From Pseudacidovorax sp. NFM-22 (lineage in GTDB: Bacteria; Pseudomonadota; Gammaproteobacteria; Burkholderiales; Burkholderiaceae_C), in the NCBI RefSeq assembly GCF_021401245.1, contig NZ_JACBFY010000012.1, positions 62,001-126,000 of the forward strand: a DNA stretch of 64,000 bases, in the 5' to 3' direction. The notes under the pieces are model-generated. The model saw only the letters and a list, made by a program, of their open reading frames with translations, ran no database searches and was not told where the DNA came from. The position numbers and the translations under genes were made by a program. Shown here piece by piece: positions 46,440-54,908 of the stretch (its first letter is position 1; each line of letters opens with the position of its first letter).

Positions 46440-47690
46440 TCAGCGGCCCGCACCCAGATCCATGATGAGGCGACTGGCCATGTACAGGCGCCGCGGGATC
46501 GCGTCGATCTGCACATACTCGGCCTTGTCGCTGTGGTAGTTGAATCCCGGCAGGCCCAGGCTCTCGATCACCGGCTTGCCGGCCAGCGCCGCATAGGCCG
46601 CGTCGGTGCCGCCGCCGGAGCGTTCTTCGATCACCAGGTTGCCGCCCGCCTCGGTGTAGTAGCCCAAGGCCTTGTCGATCAGCACCTTGCCCGCCTCCCC
46701 GGCGTTGAAGGCCGGCCGGCCGCGGGTGACCAGCACCTGCACGTCGGCATTGGGCAGCTTCTTCTTCTGGGCGCGGGCCTCCAGCTCCTTCATGGCCGCC
46801 TCGAAGTCCTCGTTGCGGGCGTAGCGCACGTCGGCATTGAGCGTGGCGCTGTCGGGAATGATGTTGGACACGGCGCCGGCCTTGGCGATGGTCCAGTTGA
46901 AGCGCAGGCCGCGGGCCTTGTCGTCGATGTCCATGGTGCGCAGCACCAAGTCGGACGCCTCCACCAGCGCGTTGACGCCCAGCTCGGGCGCCGCGCCCGC
47001 GTGCGAGGCCTTGCCCTTGATGTTGACCTGCACGTAGGCGATGCCCGAAGTGCCCAGCGTGAAGCCTTCCTTGATGGCCGACGAAGGCTCGAAGGACAGC
47101 ACGTAGTCGGCCTTGGCCGCCTCTTGCTGGATCACGTCGCGCGAGCCAAAGGAGCCCTTCTCCTCGTCGGTGTTGAACAGCACCGTGATGCTGCCGAAGT
47201 CCTGGAAGCCGCGCGCCTTGAGCAACTGCAGCGCATGCAGGATGACGGCGTTGCCGCCCTTGTCGTCGGCGATGCCCGGGCCATAGGCCTTGTCGCCCTC
47301 GATCTTGAACGGCGACTTGGCCAGCGTGCCCTTGGGGTACACGGTGTCCATGTGCGAGATGAGCAGCAGGCGCTTGCCGCCCTTGCCCTTGAGCGTGCCG
47401 ACGATGTTGTCGCCCACCACCGGGCCGGCCGCCGCGCTGCGCGTCACGGTGAAGCCCAGGGCCTTGAGCCGCTCCTCCAGGTAGGCGCCGGCCACGGCCA
47501 TGCCGTCGGCATTGCCGGTGCCGGTCTCGATGTTGACCAGCTTCTCCAGCGTCTGGACCACGGCCGGCTGCTCGGCCGTGGCGGCCTGGAGCAGCGCCTC
47601 GTCACGGGCATGGGCCGGCGCGGCGGCGAGGAAAGAGGCAGCCAGCAGGCCGGCGAGCAGGGGACGGAGCTTGAAGGAAGAGGTAGTCAC
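46440..47690 (-). CDS. Secreted M20-family metallopeptidase (glutamate carboxypeptidase-like)
   Basis: 416 residues from a GTG start; a TTG five codons upstream is also possible and neither has a good ribosome site. Signal peptide with cleavage near AHA-RDE. Metal ligands: His in LLISHMDTVYPKG, Asp in PGIADDKGG, Glu-Glu in NTDEEKGSFGS (Glu is the general base), Asp/Glu in LSFEPS, His in FNYHSDKAEY. A dimerisation domain (about 205-315) lies between, with GKASHAGAAPE. This is the carboxypeptidase G2 pattern, releasing C-terminal glutamate or similar in the periplasm. Confidence 0.9.
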   Translation of the reverse strand: MTTSSFKLRPLLAGLLAASFLAAAPAHARDEALLQAATAEQPAVVQTLEKLVNIETGTGNADGMAVAGAYLEERLKALGFTVTRSAAAGPVVGDNIVGTLKGKGGKRLLLISHMDTVYPKGTLAKSPFKIEGDKAYGPGIADDKGGNAVILHALQLLKARGFQDFGSITVLFNTDEEKGSFGSRDVIQQEAAKADYVLSFEPSSAIKEGFTLGTSGIAYVQVNIKGKASHAGAAPELGVNALVEASDLVLRTMDIDDKARGLRFNWTIAKAGAVSNIIPDSATLNADVRYARNEDFEAAMKELEARAQKKKLPNADVQVLVTRGRPAFNAGEAGKVLIDKALGYYTEAGGNLVIEERSGGGTDAAYAALAGKPVIESLGLPGFNYHSDKAEYVQIDAIPRRLYMASRLIMDLGAGR

Positions 47691-47750
47691 AAGGTTGTCG
47701 TTCAAAAGGAAAAGGCAGAAGGCGAAGGCGGCACTGGGCCGCTCTTCATG

Positions 47751-48935
47751 TCACATCAATTCAATGGCGACTGCGGTGCCTTCACCGCCGCCGATGCACA
47801 GCGTCGCCACGCCGCGCTTCTTGCCACGCTGCTGCAGCGCATGGATGAGCGTGACCATGATGCGCGCACCGCTGGCGCCGATGGGATGGCCCAGCGCGCA
47901 GGCGCCGCCGTGCACGTTGACGATGTCGTGCGACACGCCCAGCTCGTGCATCAGCGCCATGGGCACCACGGCGAAGGCCTCGTTGACCTCCCACAGGTCG
48001 ACGTCCTTCACCGACCAGCCAGTCTTGGCGAAGAGCTTCTGCACGGCGCCCACCGGCGCGGTGGAGAACCACTCGGGCTGCTGCGCATGCGTGGCATGGG
48101 CCACCAGGCGGGCGATGGGCTTGGCGCCGATCTTCTTCGCATGGGCTTCGGTGCTCATCACCAGCGCCGCGGCGCCGTCGTTGATGGAGGAGCTGGAGGC
48201 GGCGGTGATGGTGCCGCCCTCCTTCTTGAAGGCGGGCTTGAGCGTGGGGATCTTGTCCAGCTTGGCCTTGCCCGGCCCCTCGTCCAGCGCGATCACGGTC
48301 TCGCCGCCGCGGCCCTTGACGGTGACCGGGGCGATCTCGGCCTGGAACAGGCCGTCGCGGCTCGCATGCTGGGCGCGCTGCACGCTGGCGATGGCGAAGG
48401 CGTCCTGCTGCTCGCGGGTGAAGTGGTACTTGGCGGCGCAGTCCTCGCCGAAGGTGCCCATGCTGCGGCCGGGCTGGTAGGCGTCCTCCAGGCCGTCGAG
48501 CATCATGTGGTCGAAGATGCGGTCGTGGCCCATGCGGTAGCCGCCGCGGCCCTTGAGCATCAAGTAGGGCGCGTTGGTCATGCTCTCCATGCCGCCGGCC
48601 ACCATCACGTCGTGCGTACCGGCCAGGAGCAGGTCATGCGCCAGCATGGCCGCCTTCATGGCCGAGCCGCACATCTTGCTGAGCGTCACGGCGCCCGCGC
48701 TGTCGGGCAGGCCGCCCTTGTAGGCCGCCTGGCGGGCCGGCGCCTGGCCCTGGCCGGCCATCAGGCAGTTGCCGAACAGCACTTCGCCCACGGCATCGGG
48801 GGCGATGCCGGCGCGCTCGACGGCCGCCTTGATGGCGACGCCGCCCAGGTCGTGCGCGGCGAGCGAGGCGAAATCGCCCTGGAAGGCACCCATGGGCGTG
48901 CGGGCGGCGCCGAGGATGACGATGGAGTCGGACAT
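47751..48935 (-). CDS. Acetyl-CoA C-acyltransferase (thiolase)
   Basis: 394 residues. Nucleophile Cys89 in SKMCGSAMKA, NEAFAVVP, His in GGACALGHPIGASGAR and the second Cys in LCIGGGEG complete the active site. The enzyme cleaves 3-ketoacyl-CoA or condenses two acetyl-CoA; the length and motifs fit degradative or biosynthetic thiolase II. AAGGAG ribosome site. Separated from aceK by 105 bases that hold one palindromic unit. Confidence 0.95.
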   Translation of the reverse strand: MSDSIVILGAARTPMGAFQGDFASLAAHDLGGVAIKAAVERAGIAPDAVGEVLFGNCLMAGQGQAPARQAAYKGGLPDSAGAVTLSKMCGSAMKAAMLAHDLLLAGTHDVMVAGGMESMTNAPYLMLKGRGGYRMGHDRIFDHMMLDGLEDAYQPGRSMGTFGEDCAAKYHFTREQQDAFAIASVQRAQHASRDGLFQAEIAPVTVKGRGGETVIALDEGPGKAKLDKIPTLKPAFKKEGGTITAASSSSINDGAAALVMSTEAHAKKIGAKPIARLVAHATHAQQPEWFSTAPVGAVQKLFAKTGWSVKDVDLWEVNEAFAVVPMALMHELGVSHDIVNVHGGACALGHPIGASGARIMVTLIHALQQRGKKRGVATLCIGGGEGTAVAIELM

Positions 48936-48976
48936 GGCGGGAGTCTCCTTGTGCAGGTTGGAACGGAAGGATCGAT

Positions 48977-49016
48977 CCCCTCTCCCCTTGCGGGAGACGG
49001 GTTGGGGAGAGGGGGC
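48977..49016. repeat. Single unit of dispersed repeat family B (copy 4)
   Basis: CCCCTCTCCCCTTGCGGGAG followed by GTTGGGGAGAGGGGGCG. Only one unit is present here, without the inverted partner seen at the other sites. Lies between aceK and the thiolase gene. Confidence 0.9.
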
Positions 49017-49040
49017 GTGCGCTCGGGCGCGACCTCGGAA

Positions 49041-50912
49041 TCAGGACAACGTGGCCGCATGGGTCGCAAGCAGCGAAGGCGGTGCATCCAGCACCGGGTC
49101 CGGGTCCGCGGCCGCGCGCACGAAGCGCCGCCGCTCGTCGTAGGGAAACACGTCCAGCATCTGGCCCGCCAGGATGCGCTCCTTGTGGCGTTGCCAGAAG
49201 GCGGCGTCGAGCAGGTCCGCATGGTGCGCCATGAAGGCCGCGCGCACATGGTCGTTGGCCAGCAGGAAGGGCTCGAAGGTCTCGGGGAAGACGTCGCGCG
49301 GGCCCACGCTGTACCAGGGCTCGCCGCTCAGCTCGTCCTCCTCGCAGCGCGGCGGGGGCACGCGGCGGAACTGGCAGTCGGTGAGGTATTCGATCTCGTC
49401 GTAGTCGTAGAACACCACCTTGCCGCCGCGCGTGAGGCCGAAGTTCTTCCACAGCATGTCGCCCGGAAAGATGTTGGCGGCCACCATGTCCTTGATGGCG
49501 TGGCCGTACTCGACCACCGCCTGCGTCAGCTGCTGCTGCGCCCGCTCGGCCGCGGCCGGCGACTCGGGCTGCGCGATCTGCTCCAGGCATTCGGCCAGCA
49601 GGATGTTCAGCGGGATCATGCGCCGCTCGATGTAGACGTGCTTGATGACCAGCTCCATCTCGCCATTGCCGTCGCGGTCGCCGATCTCGACCTGGCTGGG
49701 CGCGAAGCGTTGCAGCTCTTCGACCAGCGCGGGCTCGAAGCGGTCCAGCGGAAAACCCACCTCGCTGTACTCCAGCGTGTCGGCCATGCGGCCCACGCGG
49801 TCGTGCTGCTTGACGAGCTGGTACTTGCGCTTGACCTGCTCGCGCGTGGTGTCCTTGGGCGGCGGGTAGAAGTCCTTGATGACCTTGAAGACGTACGGAA
49901 ACGACGGCAGGTCGAACACCAGCATCACCATGCCCGGGATGCCCGGCGCGATGCGGAAGCGATCGCTGCTGTAGTTGAGGTGCGAGAGGAAGTCGCGGTA
50001 GAACAGCGTCTTGCCCTGCTTGGCCAGGCCCAGCGCGCTGTAGAGCTCGGCGCGCGGCTTGTGCGGCATGAGCGCGCGCAGGAAGCGCACCCAGGCGCTG
50101 GGCACTTCCATGTCGACCATGAAGTAGGCCCGCGCGAAGGAGAACAGCATCTGCAGCTCGTCCTCGCCGAACAGGGCGGCGTCGATCACCAGGCGCCCGT
50201 TCGCGTCGTGCAGGATGGGCAGGGCGAAGGGCAACTCGGTGAAGCCGTTGAGCACGCGGCCCACCACGTAGGCGCCCTTGTTGCGGAAGAACAGCCCCGA
50301 CAGCACCTGCAGCTGGAAGTTGGCCCGCAGTCGCACCGGCCCCAGCGCGCCCAGCACGGCCTGAGCCACCTGCTGCGCGTCGCCGGCCAGGTCGGCGAAG
50401 GGCACGATCAGGCCGAACCCGTTCACCAACTGCATCACGCTGCCGGCCAGCGAACCGTCGCGCGGGTAGTAGGCGCGGTAGGTGGGCGCGCCCTGCGGCT
50501 CGATGTACTCGGTGCTGATGGCCGGCCGCACGAAGATGAAGTCGTTCTGGAAGTAGGCCCGGTGGAGGATCTTGATGGTGACCGAGTTGAAGAAGCTCTC
50601 GGCCAGCTCGGGCTGGTGATGGTCCACCAGCAGGCCGATGTAGTGCAGCTTGACCTGCTGCCAGACGTCCATGGGCTGCGTGCCGGCGCGGAGCTCCTTC
50701 TCCAGCCGGGCCACGGCCTCGGCCACGCGCAGGGCATAGAACTCGATGCGCTCGCGCTGCGCGCGCTGCTGGCCGGCCCAGTCGGCGGTCTCGAAGCGGT
50801 GCTTGGCACGCGCCGACTCGGCGCGAAACAGCCTGTAGTGGCGGTTGAAGCCGTCGATCAGCGCCTTGGCGATGCCGTAGGCGAGCGGCGAATCCAGGCG
50901 CTGGGGAAACAT
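49041..50912 (-). CDS. aceK: Isocitrate dehydrogenase kinase/phosphatase
   Basis: 623 residues, somewhat longer than E. coli AceK (about 580). Family strings: [37 protein letters not shown] (key part PGMVMLVF with [10 protein letters not shown]), [11 protein letters not shown], and the catalytic [17 protein letters not shown] with [11 protein letters not shown]. AceK phosphorylates isocitrate dehydrogenase to send carbon into the glyoxylate shunt during growth on acetate or fatty acids, and reverses this. The start MFPQRLDS agrees with the family. Lies 34 bases after the carbonic anhydrase gene. Confidence 0.96.
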   Translation of the reverse strand: MFPQRLDSPLAYGIAKALIDGFNRHYRLFRAESARAKHRFETADWAGQQRAQRERIEFYALRVAEAVARLEKELRAGTQPMDVWQQVKLHYIGLLVDHHQPELAESFFNSVTIKILHRAYFQNDFIFVRPAISTEYIEPQGAPTYRAYYPRDGSLAGSVMQLVNGFGLIVPFADLAGDAQQVAQAVLGALGPVRLRANFQLQVLSGLFFRNKGAYVVGRVLNGFTELPFALPILHDANGRLVIDAALFGEDELQMLFSFARAYFMVDMEVPSAWVRFLRALMPHKPRAELYSALGLAKQGKTLFYRDFLSHLNYSSDRFRIAPGIPGMVMLVFDLPSFPYVFKVIKDFYPPPKDTTREQVKRKYQLVKQHDRVGRMADTLEYSEVGFPLDRFEPALVEELQRFAPSQVEIGDRDGNGEMELVIKHVYIERRMIPLNILLAECLEQIAQPESPAAAERAQQQLTQAVVEYGHAIKDMVAANIFPGDMLWKNFGLTRGGKVVFYDYDEIEYLTDCQFRRVPPPRCEEDELSGEPWYSVGPRDVFPETFEPFLLANDHVRAAFMAHHADLLDAAFWQRHKERILAGQMLDVFPYDERRRFVRAAADPDPVLDAPPSLLATHAATLS

Positions 50913-50946
50913 GGCGGCCGCGCCCTTCCTGCCCCTGCGCCCGGCC

Positions 50947-51657
50947 TCACTGGCCCTGCACGGCCACCTGCGCGCGCGGCTGCGGCGTGGCGGCGGCGGG
51001 GGCGCTCCACTTGGCGCGGATGCGCTGCACCGCGGCCTTGTAGATGCCGTCGAGCGGCTTGCCGCCGTCGACACTGATGCCCAGGTCCTGCAGCAGGCCG
51101 TCGTGCACGCCGAAGGCCCAGCCGTGGATGGTGACCTTCTGGCCGCGGCTCCAGGCGTCGACCATGACGGTGCTCACCGCGACGTTGACCACCTGCTCGG
51201 CCACGTTGAGCTCGCACAGCGCATCGTCGCGCACGGCCTCGGGCAGGCTTTCCAGCATGACGGCGTGGCGGTCGCGCACGTCCTGGATGTGGCGGATCCA
51301 GTTGTCGGCCAGGCCCACGCGGGTGCCCTTCATGGCCGCCTTGACGCCGGCGCAACCGTAGTGGCCCACCACCATGATGTGCTCCACCTTGAGCAGGTCG
51401 ACCGCGAACTGGATGGTGGACAGCGCGTTGAGATCGGAGTGCACCACCACGTTGGCCACGTTGCGGTGAACGAACACCTCGCCCGGCTCCAGGCCGGTGA
51501 TCTGGTTCGCGGGCACGCGGCTGTCGGAGCAGCCGATCCACATGAACTTGGGCGTCTGCTGCTTGACCAGGCTGGTGAAGAAGCCGGGGCGGTCGCGCTC
51601 CATCTGGGCAGACCAGGCGCGGTTGTGGGCGAACAGTTCTTGGATCGGGTCGGTCAT
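50947..51657 (-). CDS. can: Beta-class carbonic anhydrase
   Basis: 236 residues. Zinc ligands Cys43 and Asp45 in IGCSDSRVP, His99 and Cys102 in GHYGCAGV, at almost the same positions as in E. coli Can; the dyad Asp45-Arg47 is present. It interconverts CO2 and bicarbonate. The tail (about 215-236) is Ala/Pro/Gln-rich. ATG at 51657; one three codons upstream is possible. Lies between liuR and aceK, a grouping often seen in Burkholderiales (from memory). Complements the dabAB system elsewhere in the window. Confidence 0.95.
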   Translation of the reverse strand: MTDPIQELFAHNRAWSAQMERDRPGFFTSLVKQQTPKFMWIGCSDSRVPANQITGLEPGEVFVHRNVANVVVHSDLNALSTIQFAVDLLKVEHIMVVGHYGCAGVKAAMKGTRVGLADNWIRHIQDVRDRHAVMLESLPEAVRDDALCELNVAEQVVNVAVSTVMVDAWSRGQKVTIHGWAFGVHDGLLQDLGISVDGGKPLDGIYKAAVQRIRAKWSAPAAATPQPRAQVAVQGQ

Positions 51658-51690
51658 GGCGGGCATTGTGTCAGCGGGTGGCGTGCCGTC

Positions 51691-52095
51691 CTACGCGGTC
51701 GCCTTGGTGGCGGCCTTGCGCGCACGCGTCAGCGCGGCACGGCTGGCCGTCTCCTGCGCGCGCACTTCGGCGAGGTTGGCCTGCAGCTCGGCCATCTGGG
51801 CCTCCAGCCGCTCGCGGTGGGCGCCCAGCACACGCAGGAAGGCCTCCAGTTGGGGCACCGTGTCGCGCGGGCTGTCGTACATGTCGAGCACGTCGCGCGC
51901 CTCGGTCAGGCTCAAGCCCAGGCGCTTGGCGCGCAGCGTGAGCAGCAGCCGCGCCCGGTCGCGCGCGGTGTAGACGCGGTTGCGGCCCTGGCGCTCGGGC
52001 GCGAGCAGGCCCATGTCCTCGTAGAAGCGGATGGCCCGCGTCGTGAGGTCGAATTCCTTGGCCAGTTCGCCGATGGTGAAAGTGGTGTTGGACAT
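51691..52095 (-). CDS. liuR: MerR-family regulator, LiuR-like
   Basis: 134 residues. MerR winged helix FTIGELAKEFDLTTRAIRFY followed by EDMGLLAPERQGRNRVY, then a coiled-coil dimerisation helix (about 75-125) and no metal-binding cysteines. The sequence strongly resembles LiuR, the regulator of leucine/isovalerate and fatty acid degradation genes in beta- and gammaproteobacteria. Divergent from the metallo-hydrolase gene across a perfect 7-base-arm palindrome at 52185, and heading a same-strand series with can, aceK, thiolase and acyl-CoA dehydrogenase. Confidence 0.82.
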   Translation of the reverse strand: MSNTTFTIGELAKEFDLTTRAIRFYEDMGLLAPERQGRNRVYTARDRARLLLTLRAKRLGLSLTEARDVLDMYDSPRDTVPQLEAFLRVLGAHRERLEAQMAELQANLAEVRAQETASRAALTRARKAATKATA

Positions 52096-52184
52096 GCGAG
52101 AGGCATCGCCGCGCCCGCCGAAGGGTCGCGCACCGGTGACAGCACCATCTGGCGGCGCTGCCTACAATGACCGCAACTCTTACG

Positions 52185-52200
52185 TTGACGTAAACGTCAA
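52185..52200. promoter_or_regulatory. Probable LiuR/MerR operator
   Basis: TTGACGTAAACGTCAA: arms TTGACGT and ACGTCAA are perfect complements with a two-base centre. Located 35 bases before the metallo-hydrolase start and 90 before liuR. MerR proteins bind such dyads between -35 and -10 boxes. I believe known LiuR sites have a similar ACGT-rich dyad, but cannot check. Confidence 0.65.
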
Positions 52201-52234
52201 TACTAGCCGAGCCGGCCGCCCCCGGCAATGCCGC

Positions 52235-53323
52235 ATGAACCTCCTCGAACGCGAACTCCACTACCCCCTGGGCGACACGCTGCCCGAGCCCGGCAAGACG
52301 ATCGAGGTCGCGCCCGGCGTGCGCTGGATCCGCATGCGCCTGCCCTTCGCACTGGACCACATCAACCTCTGGCTGCTGCGCGACCGCATCGACGGCCGTG
52401 AGGGTTGGAGCGTGGTCGATTGCTGCATCGCCCGCGACGAGGCGCGCCAGCAGTGGGAGCAGGTGTTCGAGACCGAGCTGCAGGGCCTGCCCATCCTGCG
52501 TGTGATCGTCACCCACATGCACCCCGACCACATCGGCCTGGCGCAGTGGCTGTGCGAGCGGTGGAACGCGCCGCTGTGGATCAGCTCGACCGACTACCAC
52601 GTGGCCCGCGTGCTCAGCACCGCCGGCGACACCCTGGCCGGCGGCGAGGCAGCCGCGGCCTTCTTCGCCACGCACGGCTTCACCGACCCCGAGGCCCTGG
52701 ACAAGCTGCGCGCGCGCACCAGCTACTACCGCAACATGGTGCCCGCCGTGCCGGATCGCTTCGTGCGCATGATGGACGGCGACGTGATCCGCATCGGCGA
52801 CCACGACTGGCGCTGCATCGTCGGCTACGGCCATGCGCCGGAGCACATCTCGCTGTTCTGCGACTCGCTCGAATGGCAGGACGACACCGGCCGCCATGCC
52901 GGCGTGCTGCTGGGCGGCGACATGATGCTGCCGCGCATCTCCACCAACGTGAGCGTGCATGCGGGCGAGCCCGAGGCCAATTCGCTGCGCCTCTTCCTCG
53001 ACAGCATCGAGCGCTTCAACGCCCTGCCCGCCGAGACGCTGGGCCTGCCGGCCCACGGCAAGCCCTTCCGCGGCATCCACCGCCGGGTGGAGCAGCTGCA
53101 GGAGCACCACCGCGACCGCCTGGCCGAACTGCAGGCCGCCTGCGCGCAGAAGCCGCACACGGCGGCCGAGGCGCTGCCCATCCTGTTCAAGCGCGAGCTG
53201 GACCTGCACCAGATGACCTTCGCCCTGGGCGAGACCATCGCCCACCTGCACTGCCTCTGGTTCGCCGGGCAGCTGCGCCGCGAGCTGGGCGAGGACGGCG
53301 TCTACCGCTTCCGGCTGGCCTGA
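52235..53323 (+). CDS. Metallo-beta-lactamase-fold hydrolase
   Basis: 362 residues. Metal motif THMHPDHIG (His94, His96, Asp98, His99), further ligands in YGHAPEHISLF (His), LLGGDMMLP (Asp) and GLPAHGKPF (His). A C-terminal helical extension (about 275-362) resembles the DNA-binding-like end of LACTB2-type proteins. Cytoplasmic hydrolase of unknown thioester or ester substrate. Divergent from liuR with a MerR-type palindrome between, so probably induced with acyl-CoA breakdown genes; a CoA-thioester hydrolase role is a guess. Confidence 0.88.
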   Translation: MNLLERELHYPLGDTLPEPGKTIEVAPGVRWIRMRLPFALDHINLWLLRDRIDGREGWSVVDCCIARDEARQQWEQVFETELQGLPILRVIVTHMHPDHIGLAQWLCERWNAPLWISSTDYHVARVLSTAGDTLAGGEAAAAFFATHGFTDPEALDKLRARTSYYRNMVPAVPDRFVRMMDGDVIRIGDHDWRCIVGYGHAPEHISLFCDSLEWQDDTGRHAGVLLGGDMMLPRISTNVSVHAGEPEANSLRLFLDSIERFNALPAETLGLPAHGKPFRGIHRRVEQLQEHHRDRLAELQAACAQKPHTAAEALPILFKRELDLHQMTFALGETIAHLHCLWFAGQLRRELGEDGVYRFRLA

Positions 53324-53341
53324 GGCACAGCAACGATGAAG

Positions 53342-53452
53342 CCCCTCTCCCCTCGCGGGAGAGGGGTTGGGGAGAGGGGGTGCGTGCGCCAGCGCTGCGC
53401 CCAGTCGCTGGCAACCCCTCTCCGCAGCCCTCTCCCGCAAGGGGAGAGGGAG
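53342..53452. repeat. Paired palindromic dispersed repeat, family B copy 5
   Basis: Left unit CCCCTCTCCCCTCGCGGGAG (from 53342), inverted right unit ending CGCAAGGGGAGAGGGAGCG (53452), spacer about 34 bases. Starts 18 bases after the metallo-hydrolase stop. Confidence 0.92.
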
Positions 53453-53528
53453 CGACGCCCGCTTCAGCGGTACGACAACGACGTCATCGCCGGCATCTGC
53501 ACCGCCACCACCCCCCTAAACTGCCCCG

Positions 53529-54908
53529 ATGACCGACGACCTGCAACGGCTGCGCGCGGGCGAGATGGCTGGCGCGCGCCGGCTGCGCATCGCGGCTGAT
53601 CTCGACACCTTTCCCCGCGAGATCTTCGACCTCGCCGACACGCTGGAGGTGCTGGACCTCTCCGGCAACCAGCTCGACACGCTCCCCGACGACCTGCACC
53701 GCCTGCACCGGCTGCGGGTCTTCTTCGCCTCGTCCAACCGTTTCACCGCACTGCCCGCCGCGCTGGGCGCCTGCCCCCAGTTGGAGATGGTCGGCTTCAA
53801 GGCCAACCGCATCGCCCATGTGCCGCCCGAGGCACTGCCCGCACGGCTGCGCTGGCTGATCCTGACCGACAACGACCTTGCCGAACTGCCCGACGAGCTG
53901 GGCCGGCGCCCCCGGCTGCAGAAGCTGATGCTGGCCGGCAACCGGCTCACGGCCCTGCCCGACCTGCGGCAGTGCCAGGCGCTGGAGCTGCTGCGCCTGG
54001 CGGCCAACCGCTTCGAGGCGCTGCCCGGCTGGCTGGCCGACCTGCCGGCCCTGTCGTGGCTGGCCATCGGCGGCAACGCCTTCAACGCAGCGGTCGAGGA
54101 CGCGGCGCGCCATGGCCAGTCTTCGGACGCCATCGGCTGGTCCTCATTGCAGGTCGGCGCGTTGCTGGGCGAAGGCGCGTCGGGCCGTATCCATGCGGGC
54201 GTGCTGGGCGAAGGCGGATCGGCGCAGGAGGTGGCGATCAAGCTGTTCAAGGGCGAGGTCACCAGCGACGGCTGGCCGCTGACCGAAATGGCGGCCAGCC
54301 TGGCGGCGGGCACGCACCCGCGGCTGATCCCGGTGCTCGGCCGGCTGCAGGGCCATCCCGACGGCACGCAGGGCCTGGTGATGGCGCGCATCGCGCCGCA
54401 CTACCGCACGCTGGCGGGGCCGCCCAGCTTCGAAAGCTGTACCCGCGATGTGTATCCGGAGGGTTTACGCATGCCAGCCGACGTGGTGCTGGGCATCGCC
54501 GCCGACGTGGCATCCGCCCTGGCCCACCTGCATGCGCGAGGCCTGGTGCACGGGGACCTGTATGCCCACAACCTGCTCTGGCGCCCCGATGCGCCCGCGG
54601 GCGAGGCGACGGCGCTGCTCGGCGACTTCGGCGCCGCAGCCTTCGCTCCGGAAGGCGCCATGGGCGAGGCCCTGCGCCGCATGGACGTGCGGGCCTTCGG
54701 CGTGCTGCTGTCGGAACTTGTCGCCCTTGCCGATGGGGCCGCCCTGACCGATGCGGCTTCGACGGACACGCCAATTGCCTGGGCAGCCGCCTGCATGCAG
54801 GCCGATGCCACCCAACGCCCCAGCGCTGCGACCCTGGCCGCCGCCACGGCCCGCTGGACAGCGATCAGCCCGGCTGCAGCTGGTACAGCCAGGTCTCCGT
54901 CAGCGTGA
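53529..54908 (+). CDS. Leucine-rich-repeat protein kinase
   Basis: 459 residues. Residues about 35-195 hold seven leucine-rich repeats of the bacterial LxxLxLxxNxLxxLP type (LEVLDLSGNQLDTLPDDL and so on). A compact protein kinase follows: glycine loop LGEGASGRIHAG (about 214), VAIKLFK with the ATP lysine (about 238), catalytic loop HGDLYAHNLL (about 341, HGD instead of HRD), GDFGAA (about 364). All catalytic residues are present. No membrane helix is seen, so it is soluble. Targets unknown; the LRR part probably selects the partner. The 3' end overlaps opgD by 44 bases in convergent orientation. No strong ribosome site. Confidence 0.88.
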   Translation: MTDDLQRLRAGEMAGARRLRIAADLDTFPREIFDLADTLEVLDLSGNQLDTLPDDLHRLHRLRVFFASSNRFTALPAALGACPQLEMVGFKANRIAHVPPEALPARLRWLILTDNDLAELPDELGRRPRLQKLMLAGNRLTALPDLRQCQALELLRLAANRFEALPGWLADLPALSWLAIGGNAFNAAVEDAARHGQSSDAIGWSSLQVGALLGEGASGRIHAGVLGEGGSAQEVAIKLFKGEVTSDGWPLTEMAASLAAGTHPRLIPVLGRLQGHPDGTQGLVMARIAPHYRTLAGPPSFESCTRDVYPEGLRMPADVVLGIAADVASALAHLHARGLVHGDLYAHNLLWRPDAPAGEATALLGDFGAAAFAPEGAMGEALRRMDVRAFGVLLSELVALADGAALTDAASTDTPIAWAAACMQADATQRPSAATLAAATARWTAISPAAAGTARSPSA

